From Ecdyonurus torrentis (taxonomy: Eukaryota > Arthropoda > Insecta > Ephemeroptera > Heptageniidae), in assembly GCA_949318235.1 (NCBI GenBank), contig OX439132.1:9979254-10043253 (forward strand): a stretch of DNA of 64,000 nt. Reading direction: 5' to 3'. The notes beneath the pieces were generated by a model. That model worked only from the letters and a program-made list of their open reading frames with translations. It did no database searches and was not told the DNA's origin. This document shows positions 39,601 to 50,790 of the stretch, piece after piece (within the stretch, counting starts at the first letter, position 1; each line of letters begins with the position of its first letter). Both the position numbers and the translations under genes were made by a program.

Positions 39601-39984
39601 TATTTTTACAACTAGAAAATTAAAGCAATAAATATATATTATGTTAGAGCTTATTCAGATAATTTTTTACCTTAAAAATTCGCCCTGATTTTTCTCTAAA
39701 TTAAACTTGGACCACTTCCAAATAATTTTTAATACCGTGACAAGTCTAAAAAGTGAAAAATTTATTACAAAATTTTAACAACTTGATTAACTTAACTGAT
39801 TATAAGGAAAAATAAAAGGTTTCTTATTTCATTCACACAATATCCTTATAGATTTTTTTTATACATATATATATTTAAATTTACATCCTAGAATAAAAAT
39901 AAAAATTTATTGGACAACAAAAAATAAAAAAAGTCTCAATCAAGTCAACTATAAATACTAATATTGAAACTCGATCACTGCTAT
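36650..39984. other. A+T-rich non-coding stretch
   Basis: No gene supported. Two AGCATAAA/TTTATGC-type motifs near 37470-37507 may be a diverged copy of the double-hairpin family. A G+C-richer pocket at about 38005-38180 has CACACGCGCCCGC and two short stems: TTGGTTG/CAACCAA at 38095-38122 and AAGTGAT/ATCACTT to its right. A short CT run lies at about 37963-37979. Confidence 0.5.
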
Positions 39985-42821
39985 CTATTTGATACTTGCT
40001 CTATAAAATTTGACAGCTTTTGACTACCTGTTGATTTCTTAGTTATTTTTATTTTTGCATATATTAACATAACGTCCTCTGTTGATCCTTGTTATAGCTA
40101 CTGATGTTTTACTCCCCCTCACTCCCTCATGTGTCGAAACTACAACATTACAAAATTATTTGTTATTGTAGGCGAATATCCCGGATATAAAGTTATGAGG
40201 TAGATTTTGAATTTTGATACAGTTAAGGTGATATAAAAGCTTACTCTAATGAATGCATTATAGAAATATCATGTGTATTCATATGGAGACTTTAATGATC
40301 GCAATGCTCTATATAAATGTATGGTATTGCCATAAGATAAGACAATAGAGCAAAACTTTAAATCTGCACACAAAAGTATAGTTCTTATTTCAGAGCCTAA
40401 ATATAATTATATTTTTATAGCATGCAAGAAAAAAAAAATTATATAATTAAAACAAAGATGAGTTTATAGAAGAAATCATTTAAAAAAAACGTATACTATA
40501 GAGAAGAAAATGATGATGGCGCGTAGCCTTGCATCACTTATAAATCATAATTTTATTCTGCAGTAGGTAATTTAGTTTTTTTTTAAACTATTTTAATGAA
40601 ATTTCATCATTAAAATAATTTTTTTCCTTATAATATGATATGTTTATTCAATCTGAAAATTACTTCTTATTTTTCTTAGTACAATCCTGATAGTTTCATA
40701 GATTGTAGCTAACTTATTGATTTATTTAGATTTAGAGTGTCAGTAATCGAAATTAAATAATAATAATAAAATATTATACGTAACACTATCAAACACTGCC
40801 GCACTTCCAAAATACATCATGCTAAGTTTTATTCTTCTGCATATCCAAGCAGTGTTTATATATGTATACCAAGTATATGCAATATGTAAGCAGTGTTCAA
40901 GTTTACGTGTGTGTAAACTTGCGCCTTATATCTCCCTGTAGTGATGCTCGAAAAGCTCTAATTGATAGATATACCGTGTAGTCTACATTGTATGCGCACA
41001 TGCGGCAAATATAAACACCTGTTAAGTTCGCTACAGAAGGCTTGTTGGGTAATAGGTTTGTAGTTTGTAGTTACCCTATGGCTGGGTTCCACACAAAGTG
41101 GGTGAATGTTGGGGTTAAGTATTACTTACAACATGAAGGTACTACAGTACTATTCACTATATTATGTCTCTATGTACGTCCCACAGACATACAGAGTAGT
41201 TTAGAATTACACGCCACAAACACTGCTTTTTGATTTTTTTTTATTCTTTTTTTTTATTTTTTTTTATTCTTTCGAAGCTGCAAAGTCTATACTATTGGCA
41301 AAATGCCTTTCTTGTCTATACCTTAATCAGAGATTAAGCGTAAAGTAAATGTCCTGAAATTACAATAATATAATATATTACCACAAATGTATATATAATA
41401 TACACACACATACATACGTTGTATATACATTGTACGTACATGATGTCTACATACTTGCAGAATATTTACTGTATGGTTATCTACATCTTTGTACGCATCG
41501 CATTGTTAATCGCTGATTAAGGTATAGACAAGAAAGGCATTTTGCCAATGGACTTTGCAACTGCAAAAGAATAACAATTTTTAAAAAAATACCAAAAAAA
41601 TCAAAAAGCAGTGTTTGTGGCGTGTAATTCTAAACTACTCTATGTCTGTGGGACGTCCAGAGGCACTGTGTATATAGTAATGTATACCTTCATGTTGTAA
41701 GTAACACTTTACCCCAACATTCACCCACTTTGTGTGGAACCCAGCCATAGGGTAAGTATAACAACCCTTCTGTAAAGAACTTACAGGCGCTTATATTTAT
41801 CGCATGTGCTCATACAATTTGATTTAGACTAACACGGTACATCTCAACAAGAGCTTTCCGAGCATCACTATACAGGGAGATTTAAGGCAAAGGCTCACAC
41901 ACATGTAAACTTGAACACTGCTTACACATACTGCTTGTATATGAACACTGCTTGGGTATATGCAGAAGAATATTACATAACGTGATGTATTTTAGAAGTG
42001 AGGCAGTGTTTGATAGTGTTACGTATAGTATTATCATTATTATTCTTTAATTTAGATTACTGTTTCTCTAACAAAATAAATCAATAAATTAGCTATAATT
42101 TAAAACTGTCGTTGAAGTCTCTTCGTATTATGCTAAAAAAAAAAGGAATAATAAGGAATAAGGAATTTTTAGATTGATTAAGCATATATATCATATTATA
42201 AGAAAAATAAAATTACAGAAAAAACAATTTCATTAAAATAAGTTAAAAAAATAAATTAAAAAAAAAGAGTAAATTACCTACTTCAAAATAAAATTATGAT
42301 TTATAAGTGATGAAAGGCTACGCAGCATCATCATTTTCTTCTCTACGTGTTTTTTTAATAAGTTCTTCTATGAACTCATCTTTGTTTTAATTATATAATT
42401 ATTTTTTATTTCTACTTGCATCATATAAAAATATAATTATATTTAAGCTCTGAAATAAGAACTATACTTTGGTGTCCAGATATAAAGTTTTGCTCTATTG
42501 TCTTATCTTATGGCAATACCATGCATTTATATGTAGCATTGCGATCATTAAAGTCTCCATATGAATACACCTGATATTTCCTTAATGCATTAGAGTAAGA
42601 TTTTATATCACTTTAACTGGATTAAAATCTATACCTAACATAACTTACAATAACAAATAATTTTGTAATGTTGTAGTTTCAACACATGAGGGGAGAGGGG
42701 GAGTATAACATCAGTAGCTATAGCAAGGATCAACAGAGGACGTTATGTGCAAAAATAAAAATAGCAAGATATCAACAAGTAGTTGAAGGCTGTCAAATTT
42801 TATAGAGCAAGAATCAAATAG
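39985..42821. mobile_element. Large inverted repeat with about 1.3-kb arms
   Basis: The left arm (39985-41338) and right arm (41509-42821) are reverse complements along their full length, with scattered mismatches and small indels, around a loop of about 170 bp. Landmarks match in order. CTATTTGAT at the left end pairs with ATCAAATAG at the right end. The block near 40100 (ACTCCCCCTCACTCCC) pairs with the one near 42690. CTGGGTTCCACACAAAGTGG near 41080 pairs with its complement near 41735. AAGCAGTGTTTG motifs pair near the loop. No transposase-like ORF is present and no convincing target-site duplication was found. It may be a foldback-type DNA transposon with very long terminal repeats, or an inverted duplication. 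Transcribed through, it would fold into a long double-stranded RNA. Confidence 0.8.
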
Positions 42822-43080
42822 TCTAATTTGGATTTTAATTAGTCGTTATACAAGCAACTTGAACAAAAATATTTTGATTGTATATAGAATGAGCGTATAT
42901 AACAACAATTGATTGAAAGTGTCAGTATATATATGTGCGCAAAGTGTGCACGGCGACCTGGAAGTGTCAGACTATTAATCACAAGTTGCTTTGCGCCCTC
43001 AAGTGGAACATTGTTGAGTTACTCAAGCAAGAGTAAATCACGGGACCATAGCACTGCATGATTAAACACTCCTTACTCCA
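42822..43080. other. G+C-richer flank of the large inverted repeat
   Basis: A patch at about 42915-43075 is less A/T-rich than its surroundings. It holds GCGCAAAG (42937-42944) facing CTTTGCGC (42989-42996) and two AAGTGTCAG direct repeats. No gene or known element is recognised. Confidence 0.4.
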
Positions 43081-45135
43081 TATTAACTGTAAGATTAATA
43101 TTTTGTTATTATAGTTGTAATGAATTCAATCATCATAATATGTATATTTTTGATATATTGTCTCAATTTTAACGTAATACTTATTAAAAGAAAATGCCTT
43201 TATATAGCTTACATAAATGAATATATCTATGCAATAGCAATAGCATATCTTGATTTAATTTATATTAAATAAAAATGTTAAATTGTTTTGATTATGTAAT
43301 TGGTATTATATTTTATTGGTAACAGGGAATCCAGGCAAAATTATTTTAATTTAGGAGCCATAATGATTTGAATTAAGAATAATATTGCCTACTGCAGGCG
43401 TAAGAACTTTCATTTACTTATAGGAACTTCTTACTGGTGATTGTGCAAACAGACAAATGAATCACGTAATAACTTTTATATACTAGACCAATTTGAGCAA
43501 TATTTATACATAGCAACCAAAGTTCCTATATTTATTAATAATCTTTTGCATGACAACATAATTTCAGCAACATAAAATTATGATAAACAGCAAGACAAAT
43601 ATGTTGGTGTACAACATAATTACCCCTATATATGTAATTACTTATGCTTTTTCAATTTCAATTAAAAAGTTATTTTTTATGACACAAATGCAGCAAAAAC
43701 GACGTAATTTCTTATGTCCGGTGCATTGGACGGTGTTTTAATCGGAGAACCAGCACATAAGACACGCTGCGGATCATTTTTACCTATAACATGTACTTAG
43801 ACTTGACACAACGCTAATTTATAAGGACAAGTCCTAGCAAGCGTAAATCAAGCGCTGATTCACCAGTTAACATAACAGTTCTAAAATATATCATGAATTA
43901 TAAGTATCTCTATTTATATTACTTATAAACAAGTTACATCTCACACGCTAATTAATGCATTGTATAAAATAGTTATATAATTTTTCCGGGATATAAATTC
44001 CAATACTATTATATAATACAATTTTATATATTATTATTATAATTTTCTATGACAATTTCTATTGAATTACGGTCATGGTACTATATATCAGCAATCCATG
44101 ATCGGAAAGTTGCATTTTTTTTTAATACTTTCTACTCACTTTATCTTTGACATTTTCATGTGAGACATTGTAAATGAATGTTCATTCTTTTTTACAGTAC
44201 GCTAAAAATACAAAAGCTCTAAGATGAGGGAAAAGTATTTAAAAAAAGCAAACTAAGACAACTAGTGCAATTACAATATTTTATAGTTATTATTTTTATA
44301 ATTAAGTCAGTTGAGGAAAAATATTACAATATTAATTCAACTATATAGTATATATTTAGTATAGAGCAAGAAAACCGACAAAAGTTTATAAGACACTCGA
44401 GTGGTCTTATAATTGATAGTATCACAGTGACATATTCTTGTAACTGAGCTCTGAGGATAAATAGAACGGAAATTCTACATGAACTAATTGTGTAACTTTG
44501 TATATAATATATTATAATACCTTGGTTATTATTATTATTTGTTTATTTTTATTACATATTTATTAGGTGATTAAAGAATTTACACAGTGATATATTACAT
44601 ATTTTTTATTTTTTTGTATAGCATACAATAATACTGTTATGTTTCTTGCAATTACATGTTTCTTTTTTTCTTTTTTTCTTTTTTTTTTTTTTTTTCTTTT
44701 TTTTTTCTTTTTTAGAAATGCTATTTTTGTATGAGAAAATCGTGCTTCAATTTTTACTCTTTAGTAATGTGAACTGTAAATATGAGCCAATTTATTTACT
44801 TTATATTTTGTATGTACAACTTTTACTTATTTATTCTAGGAATTAATTTTCCTACTTTTTATTTATTTAAGACTTAAATAAAATTTAACAATTATTTAAA
44901 ACTATTTGTGATTTTTTTTTCTATGCAATAAAAAATATAATATAATATATTTTTGTTAAAAAAATACAAACTATACTCGAAGCTCATAAATCATAAAATT
45001 AGGGAAAGGGGAAATACCCTTAACTTAAATAACTCAGAACTTTCTTCGCAACTTTCTTTATATAATATTAATAAGTGACTGCTTTAAAATAACTGAAACT
45101 TTTGGGCTAAATATTCAACTGAACGTTATAAGTTT

Positions 45136-45171
<36 letters not shown>

Positions 45172-45442
45172 GAGTTAGAGGTTGTTTTTATATTTTGATT
45201 TTTTTTTCTTTTCAAATTTGCCATCGTCTATAAATTTAATGTATCATCTATACGTAATTAACTAATTAAAATAAGGTTTGAAACATTGTTAAATAACAAT
45301 GAGTCTAAAATATGACTAAAATTACATTAACAATAATAAAAAGCCAATCAAAATTTTGTATTTATTATGACACCTGACAAAGTATCACTATTTTAAAAAT
45401 AATAATAATAAAATACATAAATAAATATTAATAATCAAGCCC
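43081..45442. other. A+T-rich non-coding stretch
   Basis: No gene supported. At about 43655-43725, TTATGCT and AATGCAGCAAAAACGACG resemble the AGCATAAA family. A T-rich run with scattered C lies at about 44660-44713, and poly(T) at 45141-45166. Confidence 0.5.
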
Positions 45443-45501
45443 ATCAGTTGATGATTATTTATTAAATCAGCTGATCATTATTGACCCCTCTAGAGGGGTC
45501 A
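45443..45501. repeat. Hairpin followed by perfect 20-bp palindrome
   Basis: ATCAGTTGAT (45443-45452) can pair with ATCAGCTGAT (45466-45475) across 13 bases, with one G-U. Six bases later comes TGACCCCTCTAGAGGGGTCA (45482-45501), a perfect 20-bp palindrome, G+C-rich in A+T-rich surroundings. Function unknown; a dimeric protein-binding site is possible. Confidence 0.55.
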
Positions 45502-46620
45502 TACCTAAAAAGTTAGAAATAATACTTAAAAATACAAAAATAAAATAAAATCGATTTAAACTTTGATTGAATAATGATTTCATTTATAGTAGGAAAACAA
45601 GTATATAAAAAAAAGTATCAATAATTTATTATTTTATTTTGACTAATTATATATTGGTTTATGAATTGATCAGTATCATATTTAAATCATGTATAATACT
45701 AGATTGCTTATTAATTAACATTAATTTACTACCCCACCTACTGTGGACATTAAATCTGACTTGCAAGGTTAATTATATTTAAAAAAAATTGATTGATATA
45801 CCAGCCTTATAAAATCTGATACTTGAATCTATAAAAAAAATATAATGAATCAGCAAATTTTTTAAATATCATTTGAATATCAATTTGTAATATTTCATTC
45901 GTGTAGATTGAAAACTCCCTATAGCAAAATAAAGACTTGTAGAAAATTGTCTGTGCAGTATAGTTAAACATTTAAACATGTGTATTTGGTTTTAGGTATA
46001 CCTAAACTAACTATAACTATAGTTATGCAGTACTGTAATTTAAAATAAATATATGTTGAAGCCTCGGTGCAGTTTTTTTTTATTTTTTTTATTTTTTTAA
46101 ACAAATAATAATAAATAAATGTAGAAAATGTTTCTACAATACTAAAGGATACGAATAAGTGGGAGTGCGCCGTTTTCTAAGCCACCTGCGATTGGCTAAC
46201 ACAATACACCGGTAACATCCATTCAACTTAAAGAAGAATTATTTTTTTATTAATAACTTAGCTTGTAATTATTGCAAATATAGAGAAAAAATTATTTTCT
46301 TTTGCCAAAAATTAATACAAAAAATATAATTCTATTCAATAAGATATCAAATCTTCATAAATAAGATCTATTATATAACATATAAACTTAATGTATAACA
46401 TGATAAGATCTAAAATATATAAATCGATCATCGACATGAAAATAATAAGAATCAAAATATGACATTAATTTCAACCTTGAGTGGACATAACATGATAAAA
46501 GTAACATCACGTGCTCATGAAAGAGTTCAATATACTTTTTTCTTATGATATGATCCACCTAGTAACAATATATATAATATGGGGGTCTTTTAATATAGTT
46601 ATATATGATAATTAAATATA
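45502..46620. other. A+T-rich non-coding stretch
   Basis: No gene supported. A short G+C-richer patch lies at about 46155-46220. Confidence 0.5.
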
Positions 46621-46812
46621 TAGTAGTAGTATAGCGGGCGAAGTACAGGGGTAGGGTTTATAGCCTTGGATGTTTTATAAAAGCTAGAGAGACCTTGGTG
46701 GCACCAAGCTTATCTTAGTGCGGCTATCTGCCATGTTTGTATGGTGTGGGAGGCATGTTTCAACCGCTCGCGCTCTGATTGCGCACCGCACCTCACCACG
46801 CCCTTATACCTA
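46621..46812. promoter_or_regulatory. G+C-rich pocket with NFI-like palindrome
   Basis: About 190 bp of clearly higher G+C and CpG than the surroundings. CTTGGTG-G-CACCAAG (46694-46708) is a perfect odd palindrome resembling an NFI-type site. CATGTTTG recalls forkhead sites, and CCACGCCC on the plus strand is the complement of the KLF/SP core GGGCGTGG. It may be a conserved enhancer or an unrecognised promoter. No ORF or splice pattern supports an exon. Confidence 0.4.
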
Positions 46813-47204
46813 ACCAACAGACAATTACTTCACCGTCATCACAACCTATCACTCAATACAACAATTACATTATAATGTTGTACAGCTAATCTATTTGATT
46901 CATTTTTGTTGAAAATTGTCAACATTACAATTATTAACGACTTTAATTTAAAAAAAATCATAAAAAAAAAAGTTATCATTTGAATTCTCAAGGGTGGTCT
47001 TTTTTTTTTCTGGTAGCACACACTCACTATAATTTTCACACTGAAAGAATATTACTATTTACTTCTAGCACAACTGCGTAACTATGATATGTATTCGTTT
47101 TTGTTTTTTGTAAACGAAGAAAATAACAAGACGTATAATTTATACATGAGAAAAATTATTGATACTAACAAAATGAAATATTAAATTTGCAATCGAATTC
47201 AATT
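46813..47204. other. A+T-rich non-coding stretch
   Basis: Nothing gene-like is seen. Confidence 0.5.
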
Positions 47205-47208
47205 TTAA

Positions 47209-47544
47209 AGCCATAGACCACATAAAACAACACGTGCTTCTTAATGAATAAACACGAAATGGGATCTTCAAAACGGGCGACAATTTTTACCAGAATGTTA
47301 ATGTAGCCCCACGAGAGAGCATGAAAAAACGGCAAAGTATGCAATTTGTGTGACTATTCATGTTTATGACGTCAGAAACATGCAAAAATTAATATGAAAA
47401 TGTTGTGCGGGTTGCATAAATTGAATTTTCTGATCACTGCTACGGGGGTACTGTTGGGTTTTGAGACAAACTAAAGTTATTTATGTTAAGTCCCATCAAG
47501 TGTTTTGTGATATAAATGCTTATGTTTTTCTCTGGTCTATTCCT
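47209..47544 (-). mobile_element. TTAA-flanked MITE, copy B
   Basis: A 336-bp copy of the element at 33.2-33.5 kb, inverted, bounded by TTAA at 47205-47208 and 47545-47548. It differs from copy A by scattered substitutions, an extra stretch around TACCCCCGTAG in its outer third, and the lack of copy A's four-base ATAA-type insertion near one end. High likeness over the whole length points to fairly recent movement. No coding capacity. Confidence 0.8.
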
Positions 47545-47548
47545 TTAA

Positions 47549-47723
47549 GAAGGAAGAAACTTTAATTTTACAAGTATCTTGTTATTTTAAAGTCTAATTA
47601 TATTATTATATTCTTTTACAAATATTAACCTATAGAAAAGGGTGTTGTTTTTTCATTGCCATATACAAAAATAGTTTTGTTTCAAAGTTCAAACAAAAAA
47701 TGATTTAATAATTTTTAGAAGTC

Positions 47724-47758
<35 letters not shown>

Positions 47759-48531
47759 GTGTGGGTGAGTTAGTTAATTTATCCCCACCTTAATTTTAAA
47801 ACATAATAACATTTATAATATTTGATGGACTTTAGTAAATTAGCCGTACTTGAAAAAAAAAAATTGACCGGTATCCGCGTCTATTTTAATTCAATTTTGT
47901 ACTAACCTCAGGCGTAAATAGTTTAACATAATTAATGATATTTTGATTACAGTTTATATTCATATATATACGAAGACTATATAATATCAGACTTTTGTCT
48001 GCTATAGATAATAATATTGACCGATTTTTTTCTTGCCACTTTAAATAATGATTTTATTTTTTGTAAGATTCTTTAAGATTAAATAATTAAATTTAATTAT
48101 GATATTTCATGTAGGTGTTATTTGTAAAAAATAATAGTAATAAAATAGTATCTTTTAAGAATTTAAATATTATTAAGCCATTTTTAAATCATTATAATTT
48201 TAAATTGTGTTACAAAAAATCCTTAGTTTTTTGATGTAAACATGAGTTGAAAATAATTATAGAATTCTATATGATATTATTATATTGTTGAAAATGTCAA
48301 TAATGAGCAATGTGCATTAAAAAAATGAATCCATCTTCTTCCATTCAACTAAAAAGTAAAGAAAAGAAAGGGGGGGGGGGGGTTAATTTTTTAATCAAAA
48401 GTTTTTCAAGCTTAATTTTTGTATAATAACGTATCATTCATTATTGCACTGAAAATAAAAATTTCAAAAAATGAAATTTAAAGGAGAATTGTGCAAAAAA
48501 ATTGCGCAAAAAAAAAAAATTTAATAATAAT

Positions 48532-48535
<4 letters not shown>
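47549..48535. other. A+T-rich non-coding stretch
   Basis: No gene supported. It holds poly(T) at 47727-47755 and a run of 13 G at 48370-48382, the only long G homopolymer in the window. Confidence 0.55.

Positions 48536-48578
<43 letters not shown>
48536..48578. repeat. (AT)n microsatellite
   Basis: About 43 bp of alternating TA after a short TAA run. Confidence 0.95.
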
Positions 48579-48579
<1 letters not shown>

Positions 48580-48799
48580 TGCGACTATCAATTTTATACT
48601 TCATTGCCAAAAATTACATTTTTTAATAATAATAACAATACACCGCGTAATATTATTAAAAAGTATCTTATAAAGCAAGAGGATGGACATATAAAAATAG
48701 CAGAAATTCTATTAAAATACATAGTTTACTGTGACATAAATAAATGTATACATACATAATAATATAAAGATTGTATTTCTTTACTATACACAAGAAAAG

Positions 48800-48950
48800 A
48801 TGATTACTCGGTGGGCGGTGTTTGCACATAGGTCAAGTCAACAAGCGCAATGGACCACACACACAATGTCAAGCAATCGAGATGAACTTTGACCTCGTTC
48901 TCCATTGTCTGGCTACTGTCTATTATATACACCGCGTAGGTACGTATGTA
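48800..48950. promoter_or_regulatory. G+C-richer pocket with DR1 nuclear-receptor site
   Basis: The minus strand reads AGGTCA-A-AGTTCA at 48895-48883. This is a perfect direct repeat with one-base spacing, the class bound by HNF4, RXR/USP or COUP-TF-type receptors. A further AGGTCA half-site lies at about 48831-48836, and SOX-like CCATTGTC at about 48902-48909. Clustering in an A+T-rich desert suggests an enhancer. Motifs are seen; binding is inferred. Confidence 0.45.
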
Positions 48951-49807
48951 CTGTAGTACATACTTTCTATATAAATATACTATACATTATATTATTATAC
49001 AATAGCAAGATGCATAGATCTCTACAACAACAAAAGTGATGATGAAACTGATATCTTCTCCAAAAAAAGTCAAGTAGATTTTTATATCTAGATAAAACCA
49101 AAATATTTTCGATCATATTAAAAATATATATTATTATATAATATTAATGAAGTGAAATATTATCAAGAAAAATTTTAAATTATGTTTATAAATTTTTTTG
49201 AAAAACGGATCTAAAATAAAAATTTATAATTTTTTTTAATAATAATATTAAACAGGATGTAAATATGTGTTAAAACTGATATTTAAAATTTTCTGTGATA
49301 ATAATAATAATAACTAATTAAAAAATTTATATTATAAATTTTTAATCACTCTACTTTAATCAAGTTTAGTATACATATTAAATGGATATTATATTTTATC
49401 ACAAAAGTGTTTTTGTAAAGTGCTTTTTATATTATAGAGTTTTGTTCACGCGTATATTTATAAATATATCTAAGACACTTAATTTGAAGGATAACTTCCT
49501 TAACATTGCAAATAAATAAGTGGGATTTTTGGATGAAAATAAAAGACCTTTACACTAAAATCAAAGATGCTAGACGGTATGATATTCAAGTGTTGTTATT
49601 ACTGTAATGTAAAGTACTAATTAATGTTTTTGTAACATTTTTTCCCTTTACAAAACGCTTTAATTGATGTGTATAATTGTAGCACTTAAAAAAAAAGCAT
49701 ATTTATACTATACCTATTTATATACCTATACAAATATAAATTATAAAGCACTTACATGATTGTATTTTTTTTTTACAATTAATAGCAATTAGGTCCTTGC
49801 ATGAATG
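48951..49807. other. A+T-rich non-coding stretch
   Basis: Nothing gene-like is seen. Confidence 0.5.
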
Positions 49808-50422
49808 TTAAATAAGTTCTAACTTAAAGTTTTTTTTAGTATCATGTAAGTTTAACACTTCTTTATATGGATCTGAAAATGTTGTACACAATGAAATCTC
49901 AGTAACATCTATTAAGAGTTCAATAATTGCTAGAAGAAAAATAAAATCATTGCTTTCATTGGAGGCAATAATGTAACTATAAATGTATGAGGTGGATTTA
50001 TAAATCGCACTTAAATATTGATACAGTAACAAGAAAAAGAGAAGAAATATTTCACAAACTCTACAAAAGTTCTATGCAAACTTTAAAGTGCAAACTATAT
50101 TTTTGGTTATTATATATTTCATTAATTTTTTGTTCTCTGTTTTAAAGCACATACAAGCGTTATTATTTTTATATTTATTAAAAAAAAGTTGATTATTCAC
50201 TAAAAAATGGAATCCTATATTGTTATCATCATTAACAATTGGCTTATCAATTGTATATAAACAATTTTTTGGTTCAATAAAAAAACAAAACATAATTTTG
50301 TTTTTGCATAAAAAATTATATAAATATATGACATTTTTTGTAGCTAAAAATAAGTATTCATTTTCCAACATAACATTTTTGAACGTTTTAGGCTCTGATA
50401 AATATTCACCAAAATTTCGAAT
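49808..50422 (-). pseudogene. Unrecognised coding-like frame broken by one stop codon
   Basis: On the minus strand one frame stays open for 116 codons (50422-50075, first ATG at 50371), meets TAG at 50074-50072, then stays open in the same frame for 87 more codons to TAA at 49808. With the composition here, a stop is expected about every ten codons, so two such runs in one frame are unlikely by chance, and neither is simple repeat. The predicted peptide has mixed polar, charged and Cys content in the first part (GEYLSEPKTFKN near its start). The second part has hydrophobic blocks that could be membrane segments. No family is recognised. It may be a decayed gene or transposon protein, a single exon with a polymorphic stop, or a sequence error at the TAG. 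Upstream of 50422 the frame closes with TGA, and no clear acceptor was seen. Confidence 0.35.
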
Positions 50423-50580
50423 TCATGGAATGAATATTCATATATCTTATTGAATGTATTATGACATAATATTATCGTGACAATAAGTTAGATCATAAAA
50501 TATATTAAGTTAAAATTATAATTACTTTTCCGTGAACATAAATATGATTTATGAATAGATATATCCACAAATTAGCTTAA
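50423..50580. other. A+T-rich non-coding stretch
   Basis: Nothing distinctive beyond an antisense open frame that mirrors the coding-like stretch on its left. Confidence 0.45.
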
Positions 50581-50790
50581 AGTATTGACATGCAGGACGC
50601 ATAATATCGTGTCAGTGACGATCTTGAAATGTCATGTCTATTCGAGGACAGATAATACGGGTGACAACAATGAAATAAATGCATGCATGCGGTGTACGCT
50701 TTCTCGTTGTCTCCATAACAATATTAAAGTCTACCGCAGTCTAGTCAATAAGCACCCATCTGCATCGTGCATGTCTCAATTTTTACAGAA
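50581..50790. other. G+C-richer pocket
   Basis: About 210 bp with more G+C than its flanks, including a GCATGCATGC repeat and several CG dinucleotides. A plus-strand frame of 89 codons runs across it from 50585 but has no recognised domain or splice context. It may be a regulatory block. Confidence 0.35.

Noticed and set aside
41042..41233. 63-codon ORF inside the large inverted repeat as a transposase fragment
   Set aside because: No catalytic motif, and the mirrored arm does not preserve the frame.
42937..42996. Pre-miRNA hairpin at GCGCAAAG/CTTTGCGC
   Set aside because: Pairing stops after 8 bp; the rest of the 44-base interior does not form the extended stem a microRNA precursor needs.
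50220..50453. Plus-strand 77-codon ORF
   Set aside because: Antisense to the longer coding-like frame on the minus strand; both cannot easily be real and the minus strand has the longer, continued frame.
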